Numbered from the stretch's first letter, positions 10,276-21,406 are shown. The stretch is 64,000 bases of DNA from Azorinus chamasolen (GCA_963576725.1 OY755247.1:17486526-17550525), one strand, 5' to 3'. Numbers and translations are program-made. The notes: generated from the sequence alone by a model not told the origin.

Positions 10276-10350
10276 CGAGGGCTTGGTGCAAAACTATTCT
10301 AACTCCTTCACAAAGTGAAGGAGTTAGAATAGTTTTGCACCAAGCCCTCG
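10276..10350. repeat. 75-bp perfect hairpin element
   Basis: CGAGGGCTTGGTGCAAAAC starts the left arm and its exact complement ends the right. There are 36-bp arms around a 3-nt AAA loop. There are no other element sequences outside the arms. A second 75-bp copy is at 30007-30081. Confidence 0.88.
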
Positions 10351-10596
10351 AAATTTAGTTTTCGAGTTTGTTTTTTATAATTTGTGAGCTATAATTATAG
10401 TATCAACAGATCGTAACAAACAACAATCATCCAAATTTCAAAGAAAACTATATATCAAAATATGTATATAGGTCAAATATGTGTATAATATTGTTTTTAC
10501 ATAATACTTTGTTACAAATTAATGTTGTTGATGGAGTTGTTCGCTAATGTCTTTCAAAATCTGGTACAAATTGCCCAGGTGAAATGTTTTGCTGTA

Positions 10597-10798
10597 CAGT
10601 AAAACCTCTATAAGGGCCACTAAATTGTGTTAATCAGTTGTTATTAAGGACAGGTGGCTGCTTAAAGCAAGGTGAAAGTAAAACAGAACACTCCTATAAG
10701 AGCGGTCTGTTTTACTTTCACCTTGCTTTAAGCAGCCACCTGCCTTTAACACAAAATGTGTGATGTAATTAAGTGGCCGTTATAGAGAGGTTTTACTG
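10597..10798 (+). mobile_element. TgA MITE, intact
   Basis: CAGTAAAACCTCTATAAGGG to GAGAGGTTTTACTG inside TA|TA. The hairpin GCTTAAAGCAAGGTGAAAG ends in ACTCCTATAAGAGC. It gives the uninterrupted sequence needed to read the nested insertion at 2867-3096. Confidence 0.88.
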
Positions 10799-11364
10799 TA
10801 TATCTATGGAAATGCTTAATTTAGGCAAGTTTTAATATAAAATTTAACTTTGAGGATATAATTTTAATGTTCTACTATACAAAACTGATTAAGGGACTAA
10901 ATTCGTCTACAGAAGAGGCAAAATTCCGTGTGTAACATAGGGAAGGGGCCAAATTCAGCATACGCTAAAAGAGAAAGGGGCAAATTTCCGCTGAGCACTT
11001 CATGGAAGGGGCAAACTTCTGTTCACCGAATCTACCACGCACTAACAGTGACAGAATTCTGTTCAAAAAATTTATCTATTGGTATATGGTACTTTCAGAA
11101 ACAAAACACATGCCTTCTTTTTTCAAGGATTTTTACTTATTGAAAATGGTACTGAGTAGAAATAAGGTACATTTTCAAGAAACACAGAAAGGAACTATCA
11201 CACATAATCTTCAAACATAGTAAACTGTGATTACCCTTAATATTTGACCAGGCAAACTTAACCCTTTACTCCTTAGATACAACATTTACCGCCTTTGCAA
11301 ACAAAGTAGACCCTGATCAGATGGTTCCTGAAGGAGCCGTCTGATCATTCTGCTTCCTTTGCTT

Positions 11365-11570
11365 TTAACCCTTTTCCTGTTCTGTGTTAATTCCAAATTT
11401 AAATACCTGCTGAATATTCATGAACAAAATAGCCATAATTAAATATGGAAGATGGAACATTGTAACAATATTAGAAACTACATGTAAAGAAATAGATCTA
11501 GGAGCCATCTGATCTGGGTCTACTGTTTCCAAATGTGTGAAAAGGCGTTTCCATAAGGGAAATGGGTTAA
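11365..11570 (-). mobile_element. pbA MITE, half hairpin lost
   Basis: TTAACCCTTTTCCTGTTCTG to AAGGGAAATGGGTTAA with TTAA both sides. Only the right arm (GGAGCCATCTGATCTGGGTC) of the hairpin remains. Confidence 0.8.
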
Positions 11571-11648
11571 AATAATATCAGTCTGATTCTATGTTTCTGT
11601 CATGGCAAAAACTCCCTCTGTTCATATGCCACATTAAAACGTGTTAAT

Positions 11649-11888
11649 TTAACCCTTTACTCCATGAATATTCATGTAAGATATTATGAGTATTATGACA
11701 TAAATATTGTTTAATTTTTCAAATGGCTTTTTAACACATGTGATTTTTGTCAAAGCAGAAACTGTAGAATCAGATCTGTATTATTCCATAAAGAAACAGA
11801 GCAGAACCCTGATAAGAAGGTTCCTATAGGAGTTGTCTGATCTGGGTCTACTCTGTTTTCAAAGATGTATTTATGGAGTGAAGGGTCA
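11649..11888 (-). mobile_element. pbB MITE
   Basis: TTAACCCTTTACTCCATGAA to TGGAGTGAAGGGTCA. The hairpin is the reverse orientation (GACCCTGATAAGAAGGTTCC left, GTCTGATCTGGGTC right). Confidence 0.8.
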
Positions 11889-11953
11889 TGTCATATCACT
11901 ATTTCTAGCAAATATTCATGGACTAATGGCTAAGTAAAAAGATAAGACCCAGA

Positions 11954-12181
11954 TTAACCCTTTCCTCCATAAATACACCTTTCTACGCCTCTGTAAAAGA
12001 TTTTTTGAAACCATTGTGATAAATAGAGCATTTGCTCCTATAGGAGCAAATGCTCTATTTATCGCAATGGTTTCAGAACTACAAAATTCTAAAATTTTCC
12101 TTTTCTCTAGTTAATGCTCCTTTTCGGTAGATTTATTCAAAGAGGTTGGATATAAAAATAGCCTATGAGGGAATGGGTTAA
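11954..12181 (-). mobile_element. pbC MITE
   Basis: TTAACCCTTTCCTCCATAAA to TGAGGGAATGGGTTAA, TTAA both sides, hairpin centre GCTCCTATAGGAGC. The outer end is a hybrid of the pbB and pbC types. Confidence 0.87.
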
Positions 12182-12238
12182 ACTGCTACTGAACAATTTG
12201 ATCAGGATCTTCCATATTTACTACTCTATATGTTTCAT

Positions 12239-12505
12239 TTAATCCTTTACTTCATGGATATTAATGTAAGAAATAATGGCATCATGAATATTTATTAGGT
12301 TACTTGTTATAATAGCACATGTAGTTTTGGCCTTGGCAAATACTGTAGAATCAATCTCGTATTTATATTGTAGAATCATGCTCGTATTTATATTGTAAGC
12401 AAACAGAGCAGACCCTTATTGGATAGCTAATACAGGAGCCATCTAATCTGGGTCTACTCTGTTTGCAAAGGCGTAGAAAGGCGTATCTATGGAGTAAAGG
12501 GTTAA
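12239..12505 (-). mobile_element. pbB MITE with local duplication
   Basis: TTAATCCTTTACTTCATGGA to GGAGTAAAGGGTTAA. A 27-bp segment containing TCGTATTTATATTGTA is tandemly repeated at about 12357-12398. Confidence 0.8.
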
Positions 12506-12673
12506 CATTGTATTGAACAAATTTTGTGTTTGTGTAATTATATATTTTAACAATAAAAATGAATAGCTTTAGTTTTATATTATTGAAAAATTACTTGCAA
12601 AGTTACAACACTAAAATATATGTATACATAATAGGATATATATTGATATTTATCAAAGCAGTTATTTGCTCCA

Positions 12674-12902
12674 TTAATCCATTCTCTCATACTTATGCCT
12701 TTTGATGCCTCTGTAAAGATCGCTTTTTTGAAACCATTGTGATAAATAGAGCATTTGCTCCTGTGGAGCAAATGCTCTATTTACCACAATGGATTCAAAA
12801 CTACACAATTCTAAAAGTTCCCTTTTCTCTAGTAAATGCTCCTTTTTGGTAATTTATTCAAAGAGGTTGGGTCTAAAAATAGCCTATGAGGTAATGGGGT
12901 AA
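12674..12902 (-). mobile_element. pbC MITE
   Basis: TTAATCCATTCTCTCATACT to GAGGTAATGGGGTAA. The right-hand TTAA has mutated to GTAA. Hairpin loop shortened (GCTCCTGTGGAGC). Confidence 0.83.
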
Positions 12903-13202
12903 CCTGCTACCGTCTACACACACTTTTTTTACACCTTTGCAAACACAGCAGACCGAAACCAGACAGCTATTGTAGACGTAATCAGATCAGGGTCTACTGT
13001 TTAGTAATTAAGTAATACAGATCTGAAACCAGTTTCTTGCACGACTAAAAATTCTTCTTGTCATAATGCTGTTATAAAATTCAGCTAATTAATATTCATG
13101 AGGCCATCTTTTCTTACCTAACTATTCATCAGGTAAATGGTTAAACAAATTATTCATGATGTCATTACTTACCACATGAATATTCATGGGGTAAACAGTT
13201 AT

Positions 13203-13431
13203 TTAACCCTTTCCTCCATAGATACGCCTTTCTACGCCTCTGTAATAGTCACTTCTTGAAACCATTGTGATAAATAGAGCATTTGCTCCATAGGAGCAAA
13301 TGCTCTATTTATCACAATGGTTTCAATACTATACAATTCTGACATTTTCCTTTTTTCTTGTAAATGGTCCTTTTCGGTAGATTTATTCAAAGAGGTTTGG
13401 TCTAAAAATAGCCTATGGAGGAATGGGTTAA
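13203..13431 (-). mobile_element. pbC MITE
   Basis: TTAACCCTTTCCTCCATAGA to GGAGGAATGGGTTAA, TTAA both sides, hairpin centre GCTCCATAGGAGC. Confidence 0.86.
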
Positions 13432-13439
13432 GTTACTAA

Positions 13440-13825
13440 AACAAGCTATTTGTCATTTATGAACAATGTAGACGGACACTGAACTTAAATCTATTTCATT
13501 TGATCGCATCGTTTTTAGGAACTCCCATGCTAAATATCCCTCTATGTCATGCGGTAACAAGGAAGGAAATGCCAAAAATGCATTTTCTACATGCTAATTT
13601 GATCAGCTGGGGTGTTTTTTGCAAATGGCCGTAGAGATAGTGGAACATACCATATTTCAACAGGGATGAATTGCACACGGAAAATGAATGACGTAATTTC
13701 GTATATGACATTAACTTCTAATAGCTATAATTACCCTAGGAAAAAATTGAAGGTTCCACTCAACATCATTCATCTGCCATTAGCAATTTGAAAAGAACAT
13801 GTTTACAATGGGTAAACATTGTTCT
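13440..13825. other. Repeat-poor stretch, nothing recognised
   Basis: About 390 bp without MITE sequence, splice-bounded ORF or RNA signature that I can identify. Confidence 0.5.
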
Positions 13826-13828
13826 TAC

Positions 13829-13981
13829 AGAGCTCCAGATAGCATGCATAAATTAACACTTTTTCAAGTATAACTTCTTTATTTCTCCAGCAAACCCTAT
13901 GTTGTGACCACTCTTTAGAATCGTCTCAAAGAAATGACGATTTTAGTATTTGAGTATGCACAGTTATCTGTAGCTCTGTTC
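13829..13981 (-). mobile_element. CG-MITE, right arm mostly lost
   Basis: Ends CAGAGCTCCAGATAG and CAGTTATCTGTAGCTCTG form the terminal inverted repeat. One hairpin arm (CAAACCCTATGTTGTGACCA) remains and the second is deleted after ATCGTCTC. Confidence 0.75.
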
Positions 13982-14543
13982 TTAGGCCTGAAAATTTTAT
14001 TCAAATATGGTTTCAAGGGAAACTCGGTTCCAGAAGATATGACATCATGAATATGAATTAAATTAATCTTTAAAATGGCATTTTAACACATGAACTTTAT
14101 GCTGAGGTAGAAACTGAAGAATCAGATCTGAATTATATTATAGCCAACAGAGCAGACCCTGATCAGACAGCTCCCATAGGAGCTATCTGATCTGGGTCTA
14201 CTCTGTTTGCAAAGGTGTAGAAAGGTGTATGAATGGAGGGTTAAATAAATGTAGGTATGTAATAGCCTGGTACTTTACCATGGAGTACAGGGTTACACAC
14301 ATGTAGTACATAATACAAGAGCACATAACATACTTGGATATGAAACACAGGCTGCCATTGCCCTGAAGTAATCAACAAAAGCCTTCTTTAGCTTATAAAT
14401 AACCATATATAACAGTTTACTCAAACATTTGCGATCTTGCATCTACTAGAGATAAAATGAAATTTACATCTGATTCACCATCCTACTTAAACACATATTA
14501 GAAAACAAAATTCCATACATGTATGACATAAATTTTAATCCTC

Positions 14544-14983
14544 AACCCCTTACTCCATAAATACACCTTTCTACACCTTAGCAAACAGGGTAGACCCAGT
14601 TCAGATGACTCCTATAGGAGCCGCCTGATCAGGGTTGGCTATGTTTGCTTATGATATAATATAGATATGATTCTATAGTTTCTGCCATGGCCAAAAATAA
14701 CTGTGTCAGTGTGCTACTATAACAAATTACAGTGAAACCCCGCTAATGCGACCACTTAATAAACAACCACTGGCGTCGTTTGAAGCAGGTGGTTGCTTAA
14801 TGCAGGACAAAAGTTATGCAGAAAGCTCCTATAGGAGCTTTCTGCATAACTTTCGTCCTGCATTAAGCTACCACCTGCCTCTGTCACCAAGAATTATGCC
14901 CCTTTTTGGTGGTCGCATTAGCGGGGTTTTACTGTAATCTAATTAATATTCATCACATCAATATTCATGGAGGAAAGGATTAA
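14544..14983 (+). mobile_element. pbB MITE with nested TgA
   Basis: Starts ACCCCTTACTCCATAAATAC and ends GGAGGAAAGGATTAA. The body is split at ACAAATTA by the TgA element 14730-14934 and resumes at ATCTAATTAATATTCAT. Confidence 0.82.
14730..14934 (+). mobile_element. TgA-variant MITE nested in pbB
   Basis: CAGTGAAACCCCGCTAATGC to AGCGGGGTTTTACTG within TA|TA. The hairpin is GCTTAATGCAGGACAAAAG with centre AAAGCTCCTATAGGAGCTTT. Confidence 0.88.
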
Positions 14984-15136
14984 AATGCAGGAAAGGCATT
15001 AACTTACATTTGCAAACCATGTAGGACCAGACCAGATACAGAAGCCTTCTGATCAGGGTATGTGAGGTGTGTCATTCAATATCCTCCTTTCATATTGAAA
15101 GAACCATTCTATATTGAAAATTCAGCATTCAAAGGG

Positions 15137-15373
15137 TTAACCCACTATCCATAAATACACCTTTCTACGTCTTAGCAAACAGAGTAGACCCACACCAGAC
15201 TGCTCCTGTAGGAGCTGTCTGATCAGGGTCTGTTTGTTTGCATATAGATATGATTCTACAGTTTCTGCAATGGCCAAAAGTTTCTGTGTCCATGTGATGT
15301 AATAACAATTAATCTAATAAATATTCATGATGTCCTTATTTCTTACATGAAGATTCATGGAGTGAAGGTTTAA
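15137..15373 (+). mobile_element. pbB MITE
   Basis: TTAACCCACTATCCATAAAT to GGAGTGAAGGTTTAA. Arms GACCCACACCAGACTGCTCC and GGAGCTGTCTGATCAGGGTC. Confidence 0.82.
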
Positions 15374-15711
15374 AGATCATTTATCATACAAGCAAAGACT
15401 AAGTAGTATATGAGAGAAAGATGAAGCAACTTTCTTGTTGTAATGGCGCCATGTGATATATACTGCATTGAAGTGCAATAAAAAATTTACTACTAACTAA
15501 AATGTACTCAGTTCATTTACTACATTAATTAACACTGTAAGAGCCATCTGATCAGGGTCTGCACTGTTTCCTTTTGAAATAACATGTACAATTCTACATG
15601 TTCTGCCTTGGCTTAAACATCATGTGTTCATATAACATTATGAATATTCATAGAGTATAGACTGAATCTCATTATGTCAGAATAGCTTGTGAATGACAAT
15701 ATTTCATATCA

Positions 15712-15957
15712 CTAACCCTTTCCTCCTTAAATATGCTTTTCTACACCCTTGCAAACAGAGTAGATCCAGATCAGACGGAGCCGTCTGATCAGGGTCTGCT
15801 CTGTTTGCTTTAAATATGATATAATATAAGATATGATTCTACAGTTTCTGCCACAGCCAAAACATTCCTGTGTCAATGTGCTATTATAACAAATTAATCT
15901 ATTTAATATTCATGATGTCATTATTTCTTACATGAATATTCATGGAGGAAAGGGTCA
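15712..15957 (+). mobile_element. pbB MITE, short hairpin
   Basis: CTAACCCTTTCCTCCTTAAA to GGAGGAAAGGGTCAA. The hairpin centre is collapsed: GATCCAGATCAGACGGAGCC runs into GTCTGATCAGGGTC. Confidence 0.8.
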
Positions 15958-16387
15958 AGATTAAAACTTTAAAAACAAGAACAACTTTATAGTGTAAAAA
16001 AAATAATCTCATGTTGATATTGAAAAATTTCAATATTTGCGGCAAGAGTACAAAATTGCACTTATTTTGCAAAACATATCAATAACTTGGAGCAAAAGTG
16101 ACGTAGCTATATCGATAGCTTAGAGCAAAAGTGATGTAACTACAAACTTGGAATAAATTTGTGATTGTTGTGACCACCACAAAAGAATATAATTCTGAGT
16201 CTTCAAAATGGTAGTTTAACACTTTCCTTCATATAAAAACCTTTTCATGCATTTGCAAACAGGATAGACTCAGATCAGACAGCTCCTAAAGGAGCCATCT
16301 GATTCTTTTAAAAACTTTTATATGAGGGAAGGGGTTAAGAAACCTTTAAAGAAAAGGAGGCATACTTTGAAAAATTTAATTATAATC

Positions 16388-16616
16388 TTAACCCATTCCC
16401 TCATAGGCTATTTTTAGATATAACCTCTTTGAATTAATCTACCGAAAAGGAGCATTAATTAGAGAAAATGATCATTTAAGAATTCTGTAATTTGAAACCA
16501 TTGTGAAAAATAGAGCATTTGCTCCTGTAGGAGCAAATGCTCTATTTATCACAATGGTTTCACAAAGTGACGTTTACAGACTCGTCAAAAGTCGTCAATA
16601 TGAGGGAAAGGGTTAA
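16388..16616 (+). mobile_element. pbC MITE
   Basis: TTAACCCATTCCCTCATAGG to GAGGGAAAGGGTTAA, TTAA both sides, hairpin centre GCTCCTGTAGGAGC. Confidence 0.88.
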
Positions 16617-16812
16617 ACTGCTTACAGTAAAAGTCCTATTTATTCAATCAAACTTAAGCAAACAGGAGCCGTCTGATAAGGGTCTGTCCTGTTTGCTTAT
16701 AGTACAATATAGATCTAATTCTACAGTTTCTGTCTGAGCCAAAATATCTTGTGTTCATATGCCATTATAAAAAATAATAAATCTAATATTCATGATGGCG
16801 TAATTTCTTACA

Positions 16813-17046
16813 TTAACCCTTCGCTTGCTGAATTTTAAAATACATTTCTCCTTCTTTACCCATGCCCTGTTGTATAATTACATATATTTTCACTGTCTAT
16901 AAGAATTTCTGTGGAGTGCACTGGTTGCACAATCAACTTGTAAATAGTGCAGACCCTGATGAGACAGCTCCTGCAGGAGCTGTCTCATCTGGGTCTTCAC
17001 TATTTACAGGTAGGTATATTGACGTGAATAGCAAGCGAAGGGTTAA
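16813..17046 (+). mobile_element. pbE MITE nested in a pbB remnant
   Basis: TTAACCCTTCGCTTGCTGAA to AGCAAGCGAAGGGTTAA. The hairpin is GACCCTGATGAGACAGCTCC / GGAGCTGTCTCATCTGGGTC. It sits in the TTAA of a pbB right end: TTTCTTACA before it, TATTCATGGAGTAAAGGGTT after it. Confidence 0.88.
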
Positions 17047-17569
17047 TATTCATGGAGTAAAGGGTTAATTTTGCTTGCATGACTGTAAAAACTATCCAAC
17101 GGAAACTTTTCATTTTTGTTCAATGAAACACGAAATGAGATTTCCATTTCATATAAAACAATAAAAAAAGGTCATATAACATTTTAAATCTATATCAAAC
17201 CAAAGGCACACTGAAAATTAAAAGAGATTTATGACTAGTTAAAATATGCCTGTGTAAAACGAAAAGCAATACATGTATAAAAATGTGTGTGCCTGTGAGT
17301 GACTATTGATATGAAAATTAACTTTCTTTAACCCTATGCCTCAAACAAACACTCAAACAGAGCAGACCCAGATCAGACAGATCCTCAGGAAGCTGGGTCT
17401 GCTCTATTTGCTTATGGGATTTTATAGATCTGATCCTACAGTTTTTGTCTATTAAAGCCAAAATTCCCTTGAATTTTTTAGTTTATAAAAATTAAATCCA
17501 TGAATATTCATGAAGTGATCAATTTATGAATAAATGAATGTTTATTAGGGAAAAGATTATAGCAATTCT

Positions 17570-17820
17570 TTAACCCTTTCCCCTCATATAAACATGTTTT
17601 CACGCATTTGCAAACAGAGTAGACCCAGATCAGACGGCTCCTAGAGGAGCCGTCTGATCAGGGTCTTCTCTGTTTGCTAATAGAATTTGATAGATCTGTT
17701 TCTTTGCTTTCTAAAATGTTTACAATGGTCCACTTTGCATATTTCTTTATAACTATTTTGTTTATGAATATTCATTAGGTATTGAAATTTGAAATAAACA
17801 TAGACCAGGGAAAGGGTTAA
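17570..17820 (+). mobile_element. pbA MITE, reference copy
   Basis: TTAACCCTTTCCCCTCATATA to CCAGGGAAAGGGTTAA. The hairpin at 17610-17677 is GCAAACAGAGTAGACCCAGA through its complement, with centre GGCTCCTAGAGGAGCC. It is perfect except for the conserved A/T position and one T. Confidence 0.9.
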
Positions 17821-19327
17821 TATTGACAGTCAATGGATAGAAATGTGTGACAAATAGACATATTGATTGACACTGTTAATATAAATGCTACCTCACCTTT
17901 AGAAATAGGGGCATAAACAAGAGGGCCATTGGCCCTATATCGCTCACCTGAGTTACAGTAATACATGTATATTGACATGTTAATTTTTCAGTGGAAAACA
18001 ATCTAGCAGATGAAATAAGCTTAGTGCACTGCTTTCACCCTTTCACTGCTGAATAAACTTGAACTGGATTCAGAACTAATACCAAGTGAATGGTTGACCA
18101 AGATCTAAACTGTTTACAACTTGTGCCATTTTTGCCTTAGCTCAAAATGCCTAAAACTGGTCTTTGAGAAATTCAAATGACTTCAATAAAGCTATGCAAT
18201 TAATGCAATTATACCTTGACCCAGGTATATAGGCAAATAAAGTGCTAGGCAGTACATAATGCCAGTTTTTGTGTGAAATGACCAATAAGAATATCTTTAA
18301 AAATCGTTTAACCCTTTCCCTCATATAAAGCTGTTTTCATGCATTAGCAAACAGAGTAGACTCAGATCAGACGACTCCTACGGAAGCTGTCTGATCTGGG
18401 TCTTCTCTGTTTCTTTTGACACAATAAAGATCGGATTCTACAGTTTTTGTCAAAGCAAAAACTTCTCTTCAGAGAAATAATGTGTTTTACACATCAAAAA
18501 TAAGAGTAGACTAGATCAGAAGGCTGCTATAGAAGCTGTCTGATCAGGGTCTGCTCTGTTTACATTTGACAAGATATAGATTTGATTTTACAGTTTTTTT
18601 CAAAGCTAAAACTTCTATTTATGGCAATAACAATTTTTTAAGCATTAGCAAACAAGAGTAGTCCCAGATCAATTTTTGTCAAAGCAAATAGGTTAAGGGT
18701 TAATAGGTGTTTAGAAATAATTCTAGATCTAGGTGTGAATATCTCATGATAATTCAATTAAACGGGTCATTAGTATTTTTAACAATTGAAATTGAGAAGA
18801 GTTACGTCTATTGTTATAATTAAGTTATATTTACTCAGTTATTTCATTAATATCATACAAAATTCAGACATTTTAGGACTTTTTAAGGTGTTGTCATCAA
18901 ATTTTATATAATAATGTTATATTTAAGATGCTTTTTTGGGCAGCAGTAGTAATTTTAACACCTATCATTGTTAGGGGGGCAAATGCATTATCATGTTTTC
19001 TTAAGAATTACCATGACTTATATCAGTTGGGCCATTGCATAATCATGTTTTCACAGTTTTCTTAAACATTACCATGACTTACATCAGTTGGGTTTGGACC
19101 CAGATCAAAAGTCTAGATGGTGATCATTTTCCTTGATTGGCTGAATTGTTACTTTCCAATATCTCTCACATCTAATTTGAGAGACATTGGAAGACACCAT
19201 GTAACATCTAGCTACACTGGGGTTAATAGGTCAAAATGCCTTTAATGTTTCGTCTGCAACAAAAAGTTATTGTCATCTGCTTCAATTCTTAAATTAAACT
19301 TACTTTCTTTTTATTGCAAAAATATGG

Positions 19328-19443
19328 TTAAGATGACAAACAGTTTGGATCCTGATGAGACGCTGCAGTATGCAGCCTCTCATCTGGATCCAAACTGTTT
19401 GCATAGGTAATCACAGTTTCACCACTAGCATGCAAAGAGTTAA
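19328..19443 (-). mobile_element. pbD MITE fragment
   Basis: Hairpin CAGTTTGGATCCTGATGAGA and CTCATCTGGATCCAAACTG around GCTGCAGTATGCAGC, followed by the pbD end GCATAGGTAATCACAG and a degraded GGGTTAA (AGAGTTAA). Confidence 0.75.
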
Positions 19444-20297
19444 GAGTCATGCATTGACCTGGAGAGATTTTACTGCCGAGCGCTGTAACCTTTGAACTGA
19501 AGGATCTGGAGTTGTTCATTTAACCCTTAATTTCCCTCATATAAACTTGTTTTCATGCATCTGCAAACAGAGTAGACCCAGATAAGGTGGCTCCTGTAGG
19601 ATCAGTGTCTGTTATTTGCTAATGGAATTTGACAGATCTGTTTCTATGCCTTCTAAAACAGCTACACTGATTCACCTTCAACATTTTATCATAAATAGAT
19701 ATAAATAGAATGACACCCAGAACTCCAATGCAGTTATCTCCCTTTGTCCCTTATGGCTATGCTGATGGGACAAGGGAAATAACTGTGAGGAAATTACCTT
19801 TTAAGTGTTACAGATTCAGATGTTAAGTAGCATAAAACCCCAGGGTGAGACCATTTTTGGCCCAGGGGTCATTATTTGAACACACCTGATAGTGGTATAT
19901 TAGGTGATGCTTCATACCAAATATCTTAGCTCTAGATTATGTGGTTTCAGACAAAAAGATTTTTAAAGGTTTCCCTATATAAGTCTATGTAAAAACTACA
20001 AGCCCAAGGGCAGGGCCATTTTTGGCCCGGGGGTCATCATTTTAACAAACTTGGTAAAGGACCATTAGATGATGCTATATACCAAATATCAAAGCTCTAG
20101 AAATTGTGGTTTCAGAGAAGAAGATTTTTAAAGATTTAAAAAAAAAACCTGTAAAAGTAGTGGGGCGGGGCCATTTTTTGCCCGGGGGTCATGATTTTAA
20201 CAAAACTGATAGAGGACACCCTAAGGTACATTTCTGTGAAATTTGGTTGAAATCCTCCCAGTGGTTTAGGAGAAGAAGTCATTTGAAATAAAAGTGA

Positions 20298-20392
20298 ACG
20301 GACAGACGGACGGACAGACGGACAGACGGACAGACGGACAGACGGACAGACGGACAGACGGACAGACGGACAGACGGACGACGGACGACAGG
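20298..20392 (+). repeat. GGACAGAC minisatellite
   Basis: About 11 tandem units of GGACAGAC or GGACG within the composite element. The reverse-strand Cys-Pro-Ser-Val-Arg-rich ORF across it is an artefact of the repeat. Confidence 0.9.
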
Positions 20393-20744
20393 CGGTCACA
20401 ATAGCTCACCTTGAGCCTTTGGCTCAGGTGAGCTAAAAACATGTTAACATTTTTCAAACAAACAACACCTATGCAATGTACATTAATTTCCATTTACAAC
20501 ATCTATCATTGTAAAAATTATGGTCTAGGCTATCAAATCTGATTCTGTTTAAAAATCTGAATATAACAATGAATGAAAACAATACAATGTATTTACCCAC
20601 TTTCAGTTTAGACAGAGACCTTGATGTGTAAAGTAAAACATTTTCAAGAATATCTTCTTTAATTACTCCATCAGCCACTCATGATTCCTCAATGCAGTAA
20701 ACCTGTCTACAACTACCATCAAAAATAAGTCTAAGTCTAGCTAT

Positions 20745-20974
20745 TTAACCCATTCCTTCATATATTATTTTTAGACCCAACCTCTTTGAATGAATCTACC
20801 CAAAAGGAGCATTTACTAGAGAAAAGTAAAATTTCAGAATTTTGTAGTTTGAAACCATTGTGATAAATAGATCATTTGCTCCTATAGGAGCAAATGATCT
20901 ATTTATCACAATGGTTTCAAGAAGTGGTTATAAACAGAGGCGTAGAAAGGCGTATTTATGGAGGAAAGGGTTAA
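20745..20974 (+). mobile_element. pbC MITE
   Basis: TTAACCCATTCCTTCATATT to GGAGGAAAGGGTTAA, TTAA both sides. Both hairpin arms carry GATCATTTGCTCC in place of GAGCATTTGCTCC, so a base change in one arm is matched in the other. Confidence 0.88.
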
Positions 20975-21049
20975 GATGATAGCTTGATGCAGGACAAAAG
21001 GTATGCACAAAGCTCCCCTTGGAGCTTTCTGCATTACTGTCATCCTGCA

Positions 21050-21249
21050 TTAACCCATTCCCTCATATTTACGCCTTTTGATGCCTCTGCAAAGGTCACT
21101 TTTTGAAATCATTGTGATAAATAGACCATTTGTTCCATAGCAGCAAATGCTCTTTTATCAAAATGGTTCCAAATCTAGACAATTCTAATTTTTCCTTTTT
21201 TCTAGCAAATACTCCTTTCAGTAGACCTACTTAAAGAGGTTGGGTTTAA
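21050..21249 (-). mobile_element. pbC MITE sharing a TTAA with its neighbour
   Basis: Begins TTAACCCATTCCCTCATATT in the TTAA of a degraded TgA hairpin (CATCCTGCATTAA). Its right TTAA (21246-21249) is also the left TTAA of the next element. Confidence 0.8.
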
Positions 21250-21406
21250 CCATTTCTCTCATATAAAAGCTATTTCTACAGGAGCCGTCTATTCAAGGTC
21301 TGCTCTGTTTGCCAATGCCAAAAATGCTGCTGTAATAACTGAGCTAATTTATAATATTCATGATTTTACAATTGTTTCCATGAATATTAAGCAGGGGAAG
21401 GGTTAA
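21246..21406 (+). mobile_element. pbA-like MITE, hairpin half lost
   Basis: TTAACCATTTCTCTCATATAA to GCAGGGGAAGGGTTAA. Only the right hairpin arm is left (GGAGCCGTCTATTCAAGGTC). Confidence 0.75.

Larger units (their letters stand above)
17923..20436 (+). mobile_element. Composite element bounded by GCTCACCTGAG words
   Basis: Begins ACAAGAGGGCCATTGGCCCT and CGCTCACCTGAG. It ends with the palindrome AGCTCACCTTGAGCC / GGCTCAGGTGAGCT (20403-20436). Inside are two or three copies of an about 165-bp unit (GGCCATTTTTGGCCCGGGGG, then CAAATATCAAAGCTCTAG). Several pbA-type fragments (18308-18700, 19519-19700) and a pbD fragment (19330-19443) lie within. Boundaries and unity of the element are inferred. 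It could be two elements. Confidence 0.5.

Noticed and set aside
16862..17068. 68-residue ORF reading through a pbE hairpin
   Set aside because: ORFs containing words such as NSADPDE or GSSLF recur wherever MITE hairpins are read, so they are repeat shadows.
20298..20392. CRISPR-like array
   Set aside because: Direct 8-bp units without spacers, in a eukaryotic repeat element. It is a minisatellite.
20136..20493. Minus-strand ORFs rich in Cys-Pro-Ser-Val-Arg
   Set aside because: Produced by reading through the GGACAGAC minisatellite. No start context, splice signal or homology.
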